Assembly (NCBI GenBank): GCA_946699065.1
Contig: CAMPDV010000065.1
Location: forward strand, 558,001-622,000
DNA from: Loxodes magnus
Taxonomy: Eukaryota > Ciliophora > Karyorelictea > Loxodida > Loxodidae
Direction: 5' to 3'
Length of the DNA stretch: 64,000 nt
The position numbers and the translations under genes are program-made. The notes under the pieces were generated by a model, which saw only the letters and a program-made list of their open reading frames with translations, was not told the DNA's origin and did not search any database. Positions 39,801 to 53,342 of the stretch are shown here, piece after piece. Each line of letters begins with the position of its first letter. The stretch's first letter is position 1.

Positions 39801-40532
39801 AGAATTTTAAGTAAATTAAAATAAGTGTGACTGAAATAGAATTTTAAGTAAATTAAAATAAGTTAGACTGAAATAGAATTTTAATTAAATTAAAATAGTT
39901 TGACTGAAATAGAATTTTAAGTAAATTAAAATCAGTTTGACTGAAATAGAATTTTAAGTAAATTAAAATAGTTTGACTGAAATGGAATTTTAAGTAAATT
40001 AAAATAAGTATGACTGAAATAGAATTTTAAGTAAATTAAAATAGTTTGATTGAAATAGAAATTTAAGTAAATAAAATCAGTTTGACTGAAATAGAATTTT
40101 AAGTAAATTAAAATAAGTGTGATTGAAATAGAATTTTAAGCAAATTAAATAAGTTTGACTGAAATAGAATTTCAAGTAAATTAAAATAAGTTTGACTGAA
40201 ATAGAATTTTAAGTAAATTAAAATAAGTGTGACTGAAATAGAATTTCAAGTAAATTAAAATCAGTTTGACTGAAAAAGTATTTTAAGTAAATTAAAATAA
40301 GTGTGACTGAAATAGAATTTTAAGTAAATTTAAATCAGTTTGACTGAAATAGAATTTTAAGTAAATTAAAATAGTTTGACTGAAAAATGAATTTTAAGTA
40401 AATTAAAATCAGTTTGACTGAAATAGAATTTTAAGTAAATTAAAATAAGTGTGTCTGAAAAAGTATTTTAAGTAAATTAAAATCAGTGTGACTGAAATAG
40501 AATTTTAAATATATTAAAATCAGTGTGATGAA
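36778..40532 (+). repeat. Large duplication, copy 1 (partner 41083-44910)
   Basis: The offset is 4305 at the left (AAAAATGTTTG at 36874/41179), 4635 in the middle (AACTAAATT, CTAAATT at 37896/42531), 4377 from about 38540 (TTTTAAATAA at 38701/43078, TTTAGTATAT at 39514/43891) and 4378 at the right (GTGTCTG at 40451/44829). Thus copy 2 gained about 330 bp near 41.7 kb, and copy 1 has about 258 bp at 38281-38540 that copy 2 lacks. The left edge is a mismatch at 36777. Confidence 0.88.
38701..38830 (+). repeat. Diagnostic monomer group of the right-hand domain (first occurrence)
   Basis: Successive monomers carry GTGATGAAATACAATT, AATCAATTTGACTG and GTTTGATAAAAATAG. The AATCAATTTG/GATAAAAATAG pair recurs near 43131, 44935, 47591, 49100, 50420, 51555, 54445, 55885, 57720, 59160 and 63650, and was not seen before 38.7 kb. 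From 45 kb on, and at nearly every occurrence, it is followed by CAGTATGACTGAAATGG. It is a convenient register mark for the higher-order units. Confidence 0.85.
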
Positions 40533-40544
40533 ATAGAATTTTAA

Positions 40545-41182
40545 GTAAATTAAAATAGTTTGACTGAAAAATGAATTTTAAGTAAATTAAAATAAGTTTG
40601 ACTGAAATAGAATTTTAAGTAAATTAAAATCAGTTTGACTGAAAAAGTATTTTAAGTAAATTAAAATAGTTTGACTGAAATAGAATTTTAAGTAAATTAA
40701 AATCAGTTTGACTGAAATAGAATTTAAAAAATAAATGAATAAGTTTGACTGAAAAAGTATTTTAAGTAAATTAAAATAAGTGTGACTGAAATAGAATTTT
40801 AAGTAAATTTAAATCAGTTTGACTGAAATAGAATTTTAAGTAAATTAAAATAGTTTGACTGAAAAATGAATTTTAAGTAAATTAAAATAAGTGTGACTGA
40901 AATAGAATTTCAAGTAAATTAAAATCAGTTTGACTGAAAAAGTATTTTAAGTAAATTAAAATAAGTGTGACTGAAATAGAATTTTAAGTAAATTTAAATC
41001 AGTTTGACTGAAATAGAATTTTAAGTAAATTAAAATAGTTTGACTGAAAAATGAATTTTAAGTAAATTAAAATAAGTTTGACTGAAATAGAATTTTAAGT
41101 AAATTAAAATCAGTTTGACTGAAAAAGTATTTTAAGTAAATTAAAATAGTTTGACTGAAATAGAATTTTAAGTAAATTAAAA
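40545..41182 (+). repeat. Short copies at the junction of the two large duplicates
   Basis: Bases 40545-40702 recur at +480 (41025-41182) without difference seen, and about 40221-40400 recurs at +664 (40885-41064). Near 40724 a monomer ends in TTTAAAAAATAAATGAATAAG-like sequence, an A-rich junction form seen again only further right. Confidence 0.8.
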
Positions 41183-44100
41183 ATGTTTGACTGAAATAGA
41201 ATTTTAATTAAATTAAAATCAGTATGACTGAAATAGAATTTTAAGTAAATTAAAATCAGCACGACTGAAATAGAATTTCAAGTAAATTAAAATAAGTTTG
41301 ACTGAAATAGAATTTTAAGTAAATTAAAATAGTTTGACTGAAATAGAATTTCAAGTAAATTAAAATAAATATGACTGAATCAGAATTTTAAGTAAATTAA
41401 AAATGTTTGACTGAAATAGAATTTTAATTAAATTAAAATCAGTATGACTGAAATAGAATTTTAAGTAAATTAAAATCAGCACGACTGAAATAGAATTTTA
41501 AGTAAATTTAAATAAGTTTGAATGAAATAGAATTTTAAGTAAATTAAAATAAGTTTGACTGAAATAGAATTTTAAGTAAATTAAAATAAATGTGACTGAA
41601 ATAGAATTTTAAGCAAATTAAAATAGTTTGACTGAAAAAGAATTTTAAGTAAATTAAAATCAGTTTGACTGAAATAGAAATTTAATTAAATTAAAATCAG
41701 TATGACTGAAATAGAATTTTAAGTAAATTAAAATCAGCACGACTGAAATAGAATTTCAAGTAAATTAAAATAAGTTTGACTGAAATAGAATTTTAAGTAA
41801 ATTAAAATAAGTGTGACTGAAAAAGTATTTTAATTAAATTAAAATAAATATGACTGAAATAGATTTTCAAGTAAATTAAAATCAGTTTGACTGAAATAGA
41901 ATTTTAAGTAAATTAAAATCAGTTTGACTGAAATAGAATTTTAAGTAAATTAAAATAGTTTGACTGAAATAGAATTTTAAGTAAATTAAAATAAGTGTGA
42001 CTGAAAAAGTATTTTAAGCAAATTAAAATAAATGTTACTGAAATAGAATTTTAAGTAAATTAAAATAGTTTGACTGAAATAGAATTTTAAGTAAATTAAA
42101 ATCAGTTTGACTGAAATAGAATTTCAAGTAAATAAAATAAGTATGATAGAAATAGAATTTTAAGTAAATTAAAATAAGTGTGACTGAAATAGAATTTTAA
42201 GTAAATTTAAATAAGTTAGACTGAAATAGAATTTTAAGTAAATTAAAATAGTTTGACTGAAATAGAATTTCAAGTAAATTAAAATAAATATGACTGAATC
42301 AGAATTTTAAGTAAATTAAAAATGTTTGACTGAAATAGAATTTTAAGTAAATTAAAATAAGTATGACTGAAATTGAATTTTAAGTAAATTAAAATAAGTG
42401 AGACTGAAAAAGTATTTTAATTAAATTAAAATAAATATGACTGAAATAGAAATTTAAGTAAATTAAAATAGTTTGACTGAAATAGAAATTTAAGTAAATT
42501 AAAATAAGTTTGACTGAAATAGAAATTTAACTAAATTAAAATAAGTTTGAATGAAATAGAATTTTAAGTAAATTAAAATAAGTATGACTGAAATAGAATT
42601 TTAAGTAAATTAAAAAAGTATGAATGAAACAGAAATTTAAGTAAATTAAAATAACTTTGACTGAAATAGAATTTTAAGTAAATTAAAATAAGTTTGACTG
42701 AAATAGAATTTCAAGTAAATTAAAATAACTTTGACTGAAATAGAATTTTAAGTAAATTAAAATAAGTGTGACTGAAATAGAATTTTAAGTAAATTAAAAA
42801 TGTTTGACTGAAATAGAATTTTAAGTAAATTAAAATAAATATGACTGAAAAAGTATTTTAAGTAAATTAAAATAAGTATGACTGAAATAGAATTTTAAGT
42901 AAATTAAAATAAGTATGACTGAAATAGAATTTTAAGTAAATTAAAATAGTTTGACTGAAAAATGAATTTTAAGTAAATTAAAATCAGTTTGACTGAAATA
43001 GAATTTTAAGTAAATTAAAATAAGTGTGACTGAAAAAGTATTTTAAGTAAATTAAAATCAGTGTGACTGAAATAGAATTTTAAATAAATTAAAATCAGTG
43101 TGATGAAATACAATTTTAAGTAAATTAAAATCAATTTGACTGAAATAGAATTTTAGTAAATTAAAATAAGTTTGATAAAAATAGAATTTTAAGTAAATTA
43201 AAATAAGTGTGACTGAAATAGAATTTTAAGTAAATTAAAATCAGTTTGACTGAAATAGAATTTTAAGTAAATTAAAATAAGTGTGACTGAAATAGAATTT
43301 TAAGTAAATTAAAATCAGTTTGACTGAAATAGAATTTTAAGTAAATTTATGAATAAGTTTGACTGAAATAGAATTTTAAGTAAATTAAAATAAGTTTGAA
43401 TGAAATAGAATTTTAAGTAAATTAAAATCAGTTTGACTGAAAAAGTATTTTAAGTAAATTAAAATAGTTTGACTGAAATAGAATTTTAAGTAAATTAAAA
43501 TCAGTTTGACTGAAATAGAATTTTAAGTAAATTAAAATAAGTTTGACTGAAAAAGTATTTAAAGTAATCTAAATAAGTTTGACTGAAATAGAATTTTAAG
43601 TAAATTTATGAATAAGTTTGACTGAAATAGAATTTTAAGTAAATTAAAATAAGTTTGAATGAAATAGAATTTTAAGTAAATTAAAATCAGTTTGACTGAA
43701 AAAGTATTTTAAGTAAATTAAAATAGTTTGACTGAAATAGAATTTTAAGTAAATTAAAATCAGTTTGACTGAAATAGAATTTTAAGTAAATTAAAATAAG
43801 TTTGACTGAAAAATTATTTAAAGTAATCCAAATAAGTTTGACTTAAATAGAATTTTAAGTAAATTAAAATAAGTATGACTGAAATAGAATTTTAGTATAT
43901 TAAAATAAGTATGACAGAAATAGAATTTTAGTATATTAAAATAAGTATGACAGAAATAGAATTTTAAGTAAATTAAAATAAGTATGACTGAAATGGAATT
44001 TTAATTAAATTAAAATAAGTTTGACTGAAATAGAATTTTAAGTAAATTAAAATAAGTGTGACTGAAATAGAATTTTAAGTAATCTAAATAAGTTTGACTG

Positions 44101-44910
44101 AAATAGAATTTTAAGTAAATTAAAATCAGCACGACTGAAATAGAATTTTAAGTAAATTAAAATCAGTTTGACTGAAATAGAATTTTAAGTAAATTAAAAT
44201 AAGTGTGACTGAAATAGAATTTTAAGTAAATTAAAATAAGTTAGACTGAAATAGAATTTTAATTAAATTAAAATAGTTTGACTGAAATAGAATTTTAAGT
44301 AAATTAAAATCAGTTTGACTGAAATAGAATTTTAAGTAAATTAAAATAGTTTGACTGAAATGGAATTTTAAGTAAATTAAAATAAGTATGACTGAAATAG
44401 AATTTTAAGTAAATTAAAATAGTTTGATTGAAATAGAAATTTAAGTAAATAAAATCAGTTTGACTGAAATAGAATTTTAAGTAAATTAAAATAAGTGTGA
44501 TTGAAATAGAATTTTAAGCAAATTAAATAAGTTTGACTGAAATAGAATTTCAAGTAAATTAAAATAAGTTTGACTGAAATAGAATTTTAAGTAAATTAAA
44601 ATAAGTGTGACTGAAATAGAATTTCAAGTAAATTAAAATCAGTTTGACTGAAAAAGTATTTTAAGTAAATTAAAATAAGTGTGACTGAAATAGAATTTTA
44701 AGTAAATTTAAATCAGTTTGACTGAAATAGAATTTTAAGTAAATTAAAATAGTTTGACTGAAAAATGAATTTTAAGTAAATTAAAATCAGTTTGACTGAA
44801 ATAGAATTTTAAGTAAATTAAAATAAGTGTGTCTGAAAAAGTATTTTAAGTAAATTAAAATCAGTGTGACTGAAATAGAATTTTAAATATATTAAAATCA
44901 GTGTGATGAA
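41083..44910 (+). repeat. Large duplication, copy 2, with an inserted foreign segment
   Basis: Partner of 36778-40532. At about 41670-41860 it leaves the partner, and 41861-42466 matches 33507-34112 at offset 8354 before the 36.8 kb register resumes at offset 4635. This patchwork fits unequal crossing-over or gene conversion between misaligned arrays. Confidence 0.86.
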
Positions 44911-45639
44911 ATGGAATTTTAAGTAAATTAAAATCAATTTGACTGAAATAGAATTTTAGTAAATTAAAATAAGTTTGATAAAAATAGAATTTTAAGTAAA
45001 TTAAAATCAGTATGACTGAAATGGAATTTTAAGTAAATTAAAATAAGTGTGACTGAAATAGAATTTTAATTAAATTAAAATAAGTGTGACTGAAATAGAA
45101 TTTTAAGTAAATTAAAATCAGTTTGACTGAAATAGAATTTTAAGTAAATTTATGAATAAGTTTGACTGAAATAGAATTTTAAGTAAATTAAAATAAGTTT
45201 GAATGAAATAGAATTTTAAGTAAATTAAAATCAGTTTGACTGAAATAGAATTTTAAATAAATTAAAATCAGTGTGACTGAAATAGAATTTAAAAAATAAA
45301 TGAATAAGTTTGACTGAAAAAGTATTTTAAGTAAATTTAAATAAGTATGACTGAAATGGAATTTTAAGTAAATTAAAATAAGTATGACTGAAATAGAAAT
45401 TTAAGTAAATTAAAATAAGTGTGACTGAAATAGAATTTTAAGTAAATTAAAATAGTGTGACTGAAATAGAATTTTAAGTAAATTAAAATCAGTTTGACTG
45501 AAAAAGTATTTTAAGTAAATTAAAATAGTTTGACTGAAATATAATATTAAGTAAATTAAAATCAGTGTGACTGAAATAGAATTTTAAATAAATTAAAATC
45601 AGTGTGACTGAAATAGAATTTTAAGTAATCTAAATAAGT
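44460..45639 (+). repeat. Dispersed copy of 1.2 kb (partner 47116-48295), offset 2656
   Basis: GTGTCTG (44829/47485), CAATTTGACTG (44935/47591), AAAAAATAAATGAATAAG (45291/47947) and ATAATATTAAG are in register. A few substitutions were seen, for example TTTGACTG near 45527 against TTTGGCTG near 48183. It ends where TAAGTTTGAC meets TAAGTCTGAT. Confidence 0.88.
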
Positions 45640-47115
45640 TTGACTGAAATAGAATTTTAAGTAAATTAAAATCAGCACGACTGAAATAGAATTTTAAGTA
45701 AATTAAAATCAGTTTGACTGAAATAGAATTTTAAGTAAATTATAATAAGTGTGACTGAAATAGAATTTTAAGTAAATTAAAATAAGTTAGACTGAAATAG
45801 AATTTTAATTAAATTAAAATAGTTTGACTGAAATAGAATTTTAAGTAAATTAAAATCAGTTTGACTGAAATAGAATTTTAAGTAAATTAAAATAGTTTGA
45901 CTGAAATGGAATTTTAAGTAAATTAAAATAAGTATGACTGAAATAGAATTTTAAGTAAATTTATGAATAAGTTTGACTGAAATAGAATTTTAAGTGAATT
46001 AAAATCAGTTTGACTGAAATAGAATTTTAAGTAAATTAAAATAAGTTTGACTGAAAAAGTATTTAAAGTAATCTAAATAAGTTTGACTGAAATAGAATTT
46101 TAAGTAAATTAAAATAGTTTGACTGAAATGGAATTTTAAGTAAATTAAAATAAGTTAGACTGAAATAGAATTTTAAGTAAATTAAAATAAGTTTGAATGA
46201 AATAGAATTTTAAGTGAATTAAAATCAGTTTGACTGAAATAGAATTTTAAGTAAATTAAAATAAGTTTGACTGAAAAAGTATTTAAAGTAATCTAAATAA
46301 GTTTGACTGAAATAGAATTTTAAGTAAATTAAAATAAGTATGACTGAAATAGAATTTTAAGTAAATTAAAATAAGTATGACAGAAATAGAATTTTAAGTA
46401 AATTAAAATTGGTTTGACTGAAATAGAATTTTAAGTAAATTAAAATCAGTTTGACTGAAATAGAATTTTAAGCAAATTAAAATAAGTTTGACTGAAATAG
46501 ATTTTTAAGTAAATTAAAATAAGTGTGACTGAAATAGAATTTTAAGTAAATTAAAATAAGTGTGACTGAAATAGATTTTTAAGTAAATTAAAATAAGTAT
46601 GACTGAAATAGAATTTTAAGTAAATTAAAATAAGTGTGACTGAAATAGAATTTAAAAAATAAATGAATAAGTTTGACTGAAATAGAATTTTAAGTAAATT
46701 AAAATAAGTGTGACTGAAATAGAAATTTTAGTAAATTAAAATAAGTGTGACTGAAATAGAATTTTAAGTAAATTAAAATAAGTTTGACTGAAATAGAATT
46801 TTAAGTAAATTAAAATAAGTTTGACTGAAATAGAATTTTAAGTAAATTAAAATAAGTGTGACTGAAATAGAAATTTTAGTAAATTAAAATAAGTGTGACT
46901 GAAATAGAATTTTAAGTAAATTAAAATAAGTGTGACTGAAATAGAAATTTAAGTAAATTAAAATAAGTGTGACTGAAATAGAATTTTAAGTAAATTAAAA
47001 TAAGTGTGACTGAAATAGAATTTTAAGTAAATTAAAATAAGTTTGACTGAAATAGAATTTTAAGTAAATTAAAATAGTTTGATTGAAATAGAATTTTAAG
47101 TAAATTAAAATAAGT
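45640..47115 (+). repeat. Mixed monomers with two GTAATCTAAATAAG clusters
   Basis: A short run is doubled: TTAAGTGAATT with CAGTTTG and then AGTATTTAAAGTAATCT at about 45992-46080 and 46210-46300. AAATTTTAGTAAATT monomers occur near 46710 and 46870. No other feature is seen. Confidence 0.74.
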
Positions 47116-48295
47116 GTGACTGAAATAGAATTTTAAGTAAATTAAAATAAGTGTGATTGAAATAGAATTTTAAGCAAATTAAATAAGTTTGACTGAAATA
47201 GAATTTTAAGTAAATTAAAATCAGTTTGACTGAAATAGAATTTTAAGTAAATTAAAATAAGTGTGACTGAAATAGAATTTTAAGTAAATTAAAATCAGTT
47301 TGACTGAAAAAGTATTTTAAGTAAATTAAAATAAGTGTGACTGAAATAGAATTTTAAGTAAATTTAAATCAGTTTGACTGAAATAGAATTTTAAGTAAAT
47401 TAAAATAGTTTGACTGAAAAATGAATTTTAAGTAAATTAAAATCAGTTTGACTGAAATAGAATTTTAAGTAAATTAAAATAAGTGTGTCTGAAAAAGTAT
47501 TTTAAGTAAATTAAAATCAGTGTGACTGAAATAGAATTTTAAATATATTAAAATCAGTGTGATGAAATGGAATTTTAAGTAAATTAAAATCAATTTGACT
47601 GAAATAGAATTTTAGTAAATTAAAATAAGTTTGATAAAAATAGAATTTTAAGTAAATTAAAATCAGTATGACTGAAATGGAATTTTAAGTAAATTAAAAT
47701 AAGTGTGACTGAAATAGAATTTTAATTAAATTAAAATAAGTGTGACTGAAATAGAATTTTAAGTAAATTAAAATCAGTTTGACTGAAATAGAATTTTAAG
47801 TAAATTTATGAATAAGTTTGACTGAAATAGAATTTTAAGTAAATTAAAATAAGTTTGAATGAAATAGAATTTTAAGTAAATTAAAATCAGTTTGACTGAA
47901 ATAGAATTTTAAATAAATTAAAATCAGTGTGACTGAAATAGAATTTAAAAAATAAATGAATAAGTTTGACTGAAAAAGTATTTTAAGTAAATTAAAATAA
48001 GTATGACTGAAATGGAATTTTAAGTAAATTAAAATAAGTATGACTGAAATAGAAATTTAAGTAAATTAAAATAAGTGTGACTGAAATAGAATTTTAAGTA
48101 AATTAAAATAGTGTGACTGAAATAGAATTTTAAGTAAATTAAAATCAGTTTGACTGAAAAAGTATTTTAAGTAAATTAAAATAGTTTGGCTGAAATATAA
48201 TATTAAGTAAATTAAAATCAGTGTGACTGAAATAGAATTTTAAATAAATTAAAATCAGTGTGACTGAAATAGAATTTTAAGTAATCTAAATAAGT
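47116..48295 (+). repeat. Dispersed copy of 1.2 kb (partner 44460-45639)
   Basis: See 44460-45639. Its right end runs into TAAGTCTGATAG near 48291, which is itself repeated near 50750 as part of the 2455-bp duplication. Confidence 0.88.
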
Positions 48296-51200
48296 CTGAT
48301 AGAAATAGAATTTTAAGTAAATTAAAATATGTATGACTGAAATAGAATTTTAAGTAAATTAAAATCAGTTTGACTGAAATAGAATTTTAAGTAAATTATA
48401 ATAAGTGTGACTGAAATAGAATTTTAAGTAAATTAAAATAAGTTAGACTGAAATAGAATTTTAATTAAATTAAAATAGTTTGACTGAAATAGAATTTTAA
48501 GTAAATTAAAATAAGTTTGACTGAAATAGAATTTTAAGTAAATTAAAATAAGTGTGACTGAAATAGAATTTTAAGTAAATTAAAATAAGTATGACTGAAA
48601 TAGAATTTTAAGTAAATTAAAATAGTTTGATTGAAATAGAAATTTAAGTAAATAAAATCAGTTTGACTGAAATAGAATTTTAAGTAAATTAAAATAAGTG
48701 TGATGAACTAGAAATTTAAGTAAATTAAATAAGTTTGACTGAAACAGAATTTTAAGTAAATTAAAATAAGTGTGACTGAAATAGAATTTCAAGTAAATTA
48801 AAATCAGTTTGACTGAAAAAGTATTTTAAGTAAATTAAAATAAGTGTGACTGAAATAGAATTTTAAGTAAATTAAAATCAGCACGACTGAAATAGAATTT
48901 CAAGTAAATTAAAATAAGTTTGACTGAAATAGAATTTTAAGTAAATTAAAATCAGTTTGACTGAAATAGAATTTTAAGTAAATTAAAATAAGTGTGACTG
49001 AAAAAGTATTTTAAGTAAATTAAAATCAGTGTGACTGAAATAGAATTTTAAATAAATTAAAATCAGTGTGATGAAATACAATTTTAAGTAAATTAAAATC
49101 AATTTGACTGAAATAGAATTTTAGTAAATTAAAATAAGTTTGATAAAAATAGAATTTTAAGTAAATTAAAATCAGTATGACTGAAATGGAATTTTAAGTA
49201 AATTAAAATAAGTGTGACTGAAAAAGTATTTTAAGTAAATTAAAATAGTTTGACTGAAATAGAATTTTAAGTAAATTAAAATCAGTTTGACTGAAATAGA
49301 ATTTTAAGTAAATTAAAATAAGTTTGACTGAAAAAGTATTTAAAGTAATCTAAATAAGTTTGACTGAAATAGAATTTTAAGTAAATTAAAATAAGTATGA
49401 CTGAAATAGAATTTTAGTATATTAAAATAAGTATGACAGAAATAGATTTTAATTAAATTAAAATAGATTTGACTGAAATAGAATTTTAAGTAAATTAAAA
49501 TAAATGTGACTGAAATAGAATTTTAAGTAAATTAAAATAAGTTTGGCTGAAATAGAATTTTAAGTAAATTAAAATAAGTTTGAATGAAATAGAATTTTAA
49601 GTAATCTAAATAAGTTTGACTGAAATAGAATTTTAAGTAAATTAAAATCATCACGACTGAAATAGAATTTTAAGTAAATTAAAATCAGTTTGACTGAAAT
49701 AGAATTTTAAGTAAATTAAAATAAGTGTGACTGAAATAGAATTTTAAGTAAATTAAAATAAGTTAGACTGAAATAGAATTTTAATTAAATTAAAATAGTT
49801 TGACTGAAATAGAATTTTAAGTAAATTAAAATCAGTTTGACTGAAAAAGTATTTTAAGTAAATTAAAATAGTTTGACTGAAATGGAATTTTAAGTAAATT
49901 AAAATAAGATTGACTGAAATAGAATTTTAAGTAAATTAAAATAGTTTGATTGAAATAGAAATTTAAGTAAATAAAATCAGTTTGACTGAAATAGAATTTT
50001 AAGTAAATTAAAATTGGTTTGACTGAAATAGAATTTTAAGTAAATTAAAATTGGTTTGACTGAAATATAATTTTAAGTAAATTAAAATCAGTTAGACTGA
50101 AATAGAATTTTAAGTAAATTTAAATAAGTGTGACTGAAAAAGTATTTTAAGTAAATTAAAATAAGTGTGACTGAAATAGAATTTTAAGTAAATTAAAATA
50201 GTTTGACTGAAATAGAATTTCAAGTAAATTAAAATAAGTTTGACTGAAATAGAATTTTAAGTAAATTAAAATCAGTTTGACTGAAATAGATTTTTAAGTA
50301 AATTAAAATAAGTGTGACTGAAAAAGTATTTTAAGTAAATTAAAATCAGTGTGACTGAAATAGAATTTTAAATAAATTAAAATCAGTGTGATGAAATACA
50401 ATTTTAAGTAAATTAAAATCAATTTGACTGAAATAGAATTTTAGTAAATTAAAATAAGTTTGATAAAAATAGAATTTTAAGTAAATTAAAATCAGTATGA
50501 CTGAAATGGAATTTTAAGTAAATTAAAATAAGTGTGACTGAAATAGAATTTTAAGTAAATTAAAATAGTGTGACTGAAATAGAATTTTAAGTAAATTAAA
50601 ATCAGTTTGACTGAAAAAGTATTTTAAGTAAATTAAAATAGTTTGGCTGAAATATAATATTAAGTAAATTAAAATCAGTGTGACTGAAATAGAAATTTAA
50701 GTAAATAAAATCAGTGTGACTGAAATAGAATTTTAAGTAATCTAAATAAGTCTGATAGAAATAGAATTTTAAGTAAATTAAAATATGTATGACTGAAATA
50801 GAATTTTAAGTAAATTAAAATCAGTTTGACTGAAATAGAATTTTAAGTAAATTATAATAAGTGTGACTGAAATAGAATTTTAAGTAAATTAAAATAAGTT
50901 AGACTGAAATAGAATTTTAATTAAATTAAAATAGTTTGACTGAAATAGAATTTTAAGTAAATTAAAATAAGTTTGACTGAAATAGAATTTTAAGTAAATT
51001 AAAATAGTTTGACTGAAATTGAATTTTAAGTAAATTAAAATAAGTATGACTGAAATAGAATTTTAAGTAAATTAAAATAGTTTGATTGAAATAGAAATTT
51101 AAGTAAATAAAATCAGTTTGACTGAAATAGAATTTTAAGTAAATTAAAATAAGTGTGATGAACTAGAAATTTAAGTAAATTAAATAAGTTTGACTGAAAC

Positions 51201-52745
51201 AGAATTTTAAGTAAATTAAAATAAGTGTGACTGAAATAGAATTTCAAGTAAATTAAAATCAGTTTGACTGAAAAAGTATTTTAAGTAAATTAAAATAAGT
51301 GTGACTGAAATAGAATTTTAAGTAAATTAAAATCAGCACGACTGAAATAGAATTTCAAGTAAATTAAAATAAGTTTGACTGAAATAGAATTTTAAGTAAA
51401 TTAAAATCAGTTTGACTGAAATAGAATTTTAAGTAAATTAAAATAAGTGTGACTGAAAAAGTATTTTAAGTAAATTAAAATCAGTGTGACTGAAATAGAA
51501 TTTTAAATAAATTAAAATCAGTGTGATGAAATACAATTTTAAGTAAATTAAAATCAATTTGACTGAAATAGAATTTTAGTAAATTAAAATAAGTTTGATA
51601 AAAATAGAATTTTAAGTAAATTAAAATCAGTATGACTGAAATGGAATTTTAAGTAAATTAAAATAAGTGTGACTGAAAAAGTATTTTAAGTAAATTAAAA
51701 TAGTTTGACTGAAATAGAATTTTAAGTAAATTAAAATCAGTTTGACTGAAATAGAATTTTAAGTAAATTAAAATAAGTTTGACTGAAAAAGTATTTAAAG
51801 TAATCTAAATAAGTTTGACTGAAATAGAATTTTAAGTAAATTAAAATAAGTATGACTGAAATAGAATTTTAGTATATTAAAATAAGTATGACAGAAATAG
51901 ATTTTAATTAAATTAAAATAGATTTGACTGAAATAGAATTTTAAGTAAATTAAAATAAATGTGACTGAAATAGAATTTTAAGTAAATTAAAATAAGTTTG
52001 GCTGAAATAGAATTTTAAGTAAATTAAAATAAGTTTGAATGAAATAGAATTTTAAGTAATCTAAATAAGTTTGACTGAAATAGAATTTTAAGTAAATTAA
52101 AATCATCACGACTGAAATAGAATTTTAAGTAAATTAAAACCAGTTTGACTGAAATAGAATTTTAAGTAAATTAAAATAAGTGTGACTGAAATAGAATTTT
52201 AAGTAAATTAAAATAAGTTAGACTGAAATAGAATTTTAATTAAATTAAAATAGTTTGACTGAAATAGAATTTTAAGTAAATTAAAATCAGTTTGACTGAA
52301 AAAGTATTTTAAGTAAATTAAAATAGTTTGACTGAAATGGAATTTTAAGTAAATTAAAATAAGATTGACTGAAATAGAATTTTAAGTAAATTAAAATAGT
52401 TTGATTGAAATAGAAATTTAAGTAAATAAAATCAGTTTGACTGAAATAGAATTTTAAGTAAATTAAAATTGGTTTGACTGAAATAGAATTTTAAGTAAAT
52501 TAAAATTGGTTTGACTGAAATATAATTTTAAGTAAATTAAAATCAGTTAGACTGAAATAGAATTTTAAGTAAATTTAAATAAGTGTGACTGAAAAAGTAT
52601 TTTAAGTAAATTAAAATAAGTGTGACTGAAATAGAATTTTAAGTAAATTAAAATAGTTTGACTGAAATAGAATTTCAAGTAAATTAAAATAAGTTTGACT
52701 GAAATAGAATTTTAAGTAAATTAAAATCAGTTTGACTGAAATAGA
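48060..52745 (+). repeat. Near-tandem duplication, period 2455-2457 bp
   Basis: About 48060-50290 matches about 50515-52745. The offset falls from 2457 to 2455 through two single-base losses. In-register markers are TCTGATAGAAATAG, CAATTTGACTG (49100/51555), GTATGACAGAAATAGATTTT (49441/51896), GTTTGGCTG (49541/51996) and ATCATCACGACTG (TCACG at 49651/52106). Between 49100 and 50290 the only substitution noticed is 49685 T against 52140 C. A smaller copy, about 48903-49222, also recurs at +1320 (50223-50542). Confidence 0.9.
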
Positions 52746-53342
52746 ATTTTAAGTAAATTAAAATAAGTTTGACTGAAATAGAATTTTAAGTAAATTAAAA
52801 TCAGTTTGACTGAAATAGAATTTTAAGTAAATTAAAATAGTATGACTGAAATAGAATTTTAAGTAAATTAAAATCAGTTTTACTGAAATAGAATTTTAAG
52901 CAAATTAAAATAGTTTGACTGAAATAGAATTTTAAGTAAATTAAAATCAGTTTGACTGAAATAGAATTTTAAGTAAATTAAAATAGTTTGACTGAAAAAT
53001 TATTTAAAGTAATCCAAATAAGTTTGACTGAAATAGAATTTTAAGTAAATTAAAATAAGTATGACTGAAATGGAATTTTAAGTAAATTAAAATAAGATTG
53101 ACTGAAATAGAATTTTAAGTAAATTAAAATAGTTTGATTGAAATAGAAATTTAAGTAAATAAAATCAGTTTGACTGAAATAGAATTTTAAGTAAATTAAA
53201 ATTGGTTTGACTGAAATAGAATTTTAAGTAAATTAAAATTGGTTTGACTGAAATATAATTTTAAGTAAATTAAAATCAGTGTGATGAAATAGAATTTTAA
53301 GTAAATTTAAATAAGTGTGACTGAAAAAGTATTTTAAGTAAA
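52333..53342 (+). repeat. Short duplication, offset 732-733
   Basis: Bases 52333-52610 recur at 53066-53342. Both carry AAGATTGAC, AAATAGTTTGATTG and two successive AAATTGGTTTGACTG monomers. The offset changes by one base where CAGTTAGACTG near 52541 is replaced by CAGTGTGATG near 53275. A copy of the same block is also present in the 49.9-50.1 kb region. Confidence 0.82.

Noticed and set aside
40724-40745. Oligo-A runs (TTTAAAAAATAAATG) as polyadenylation tails of retroposons
   Set aside because: They are only six As, are flanked directly by normal monomers, and lack target-site duplications or inserted sequence. They are variant monomer junctions.
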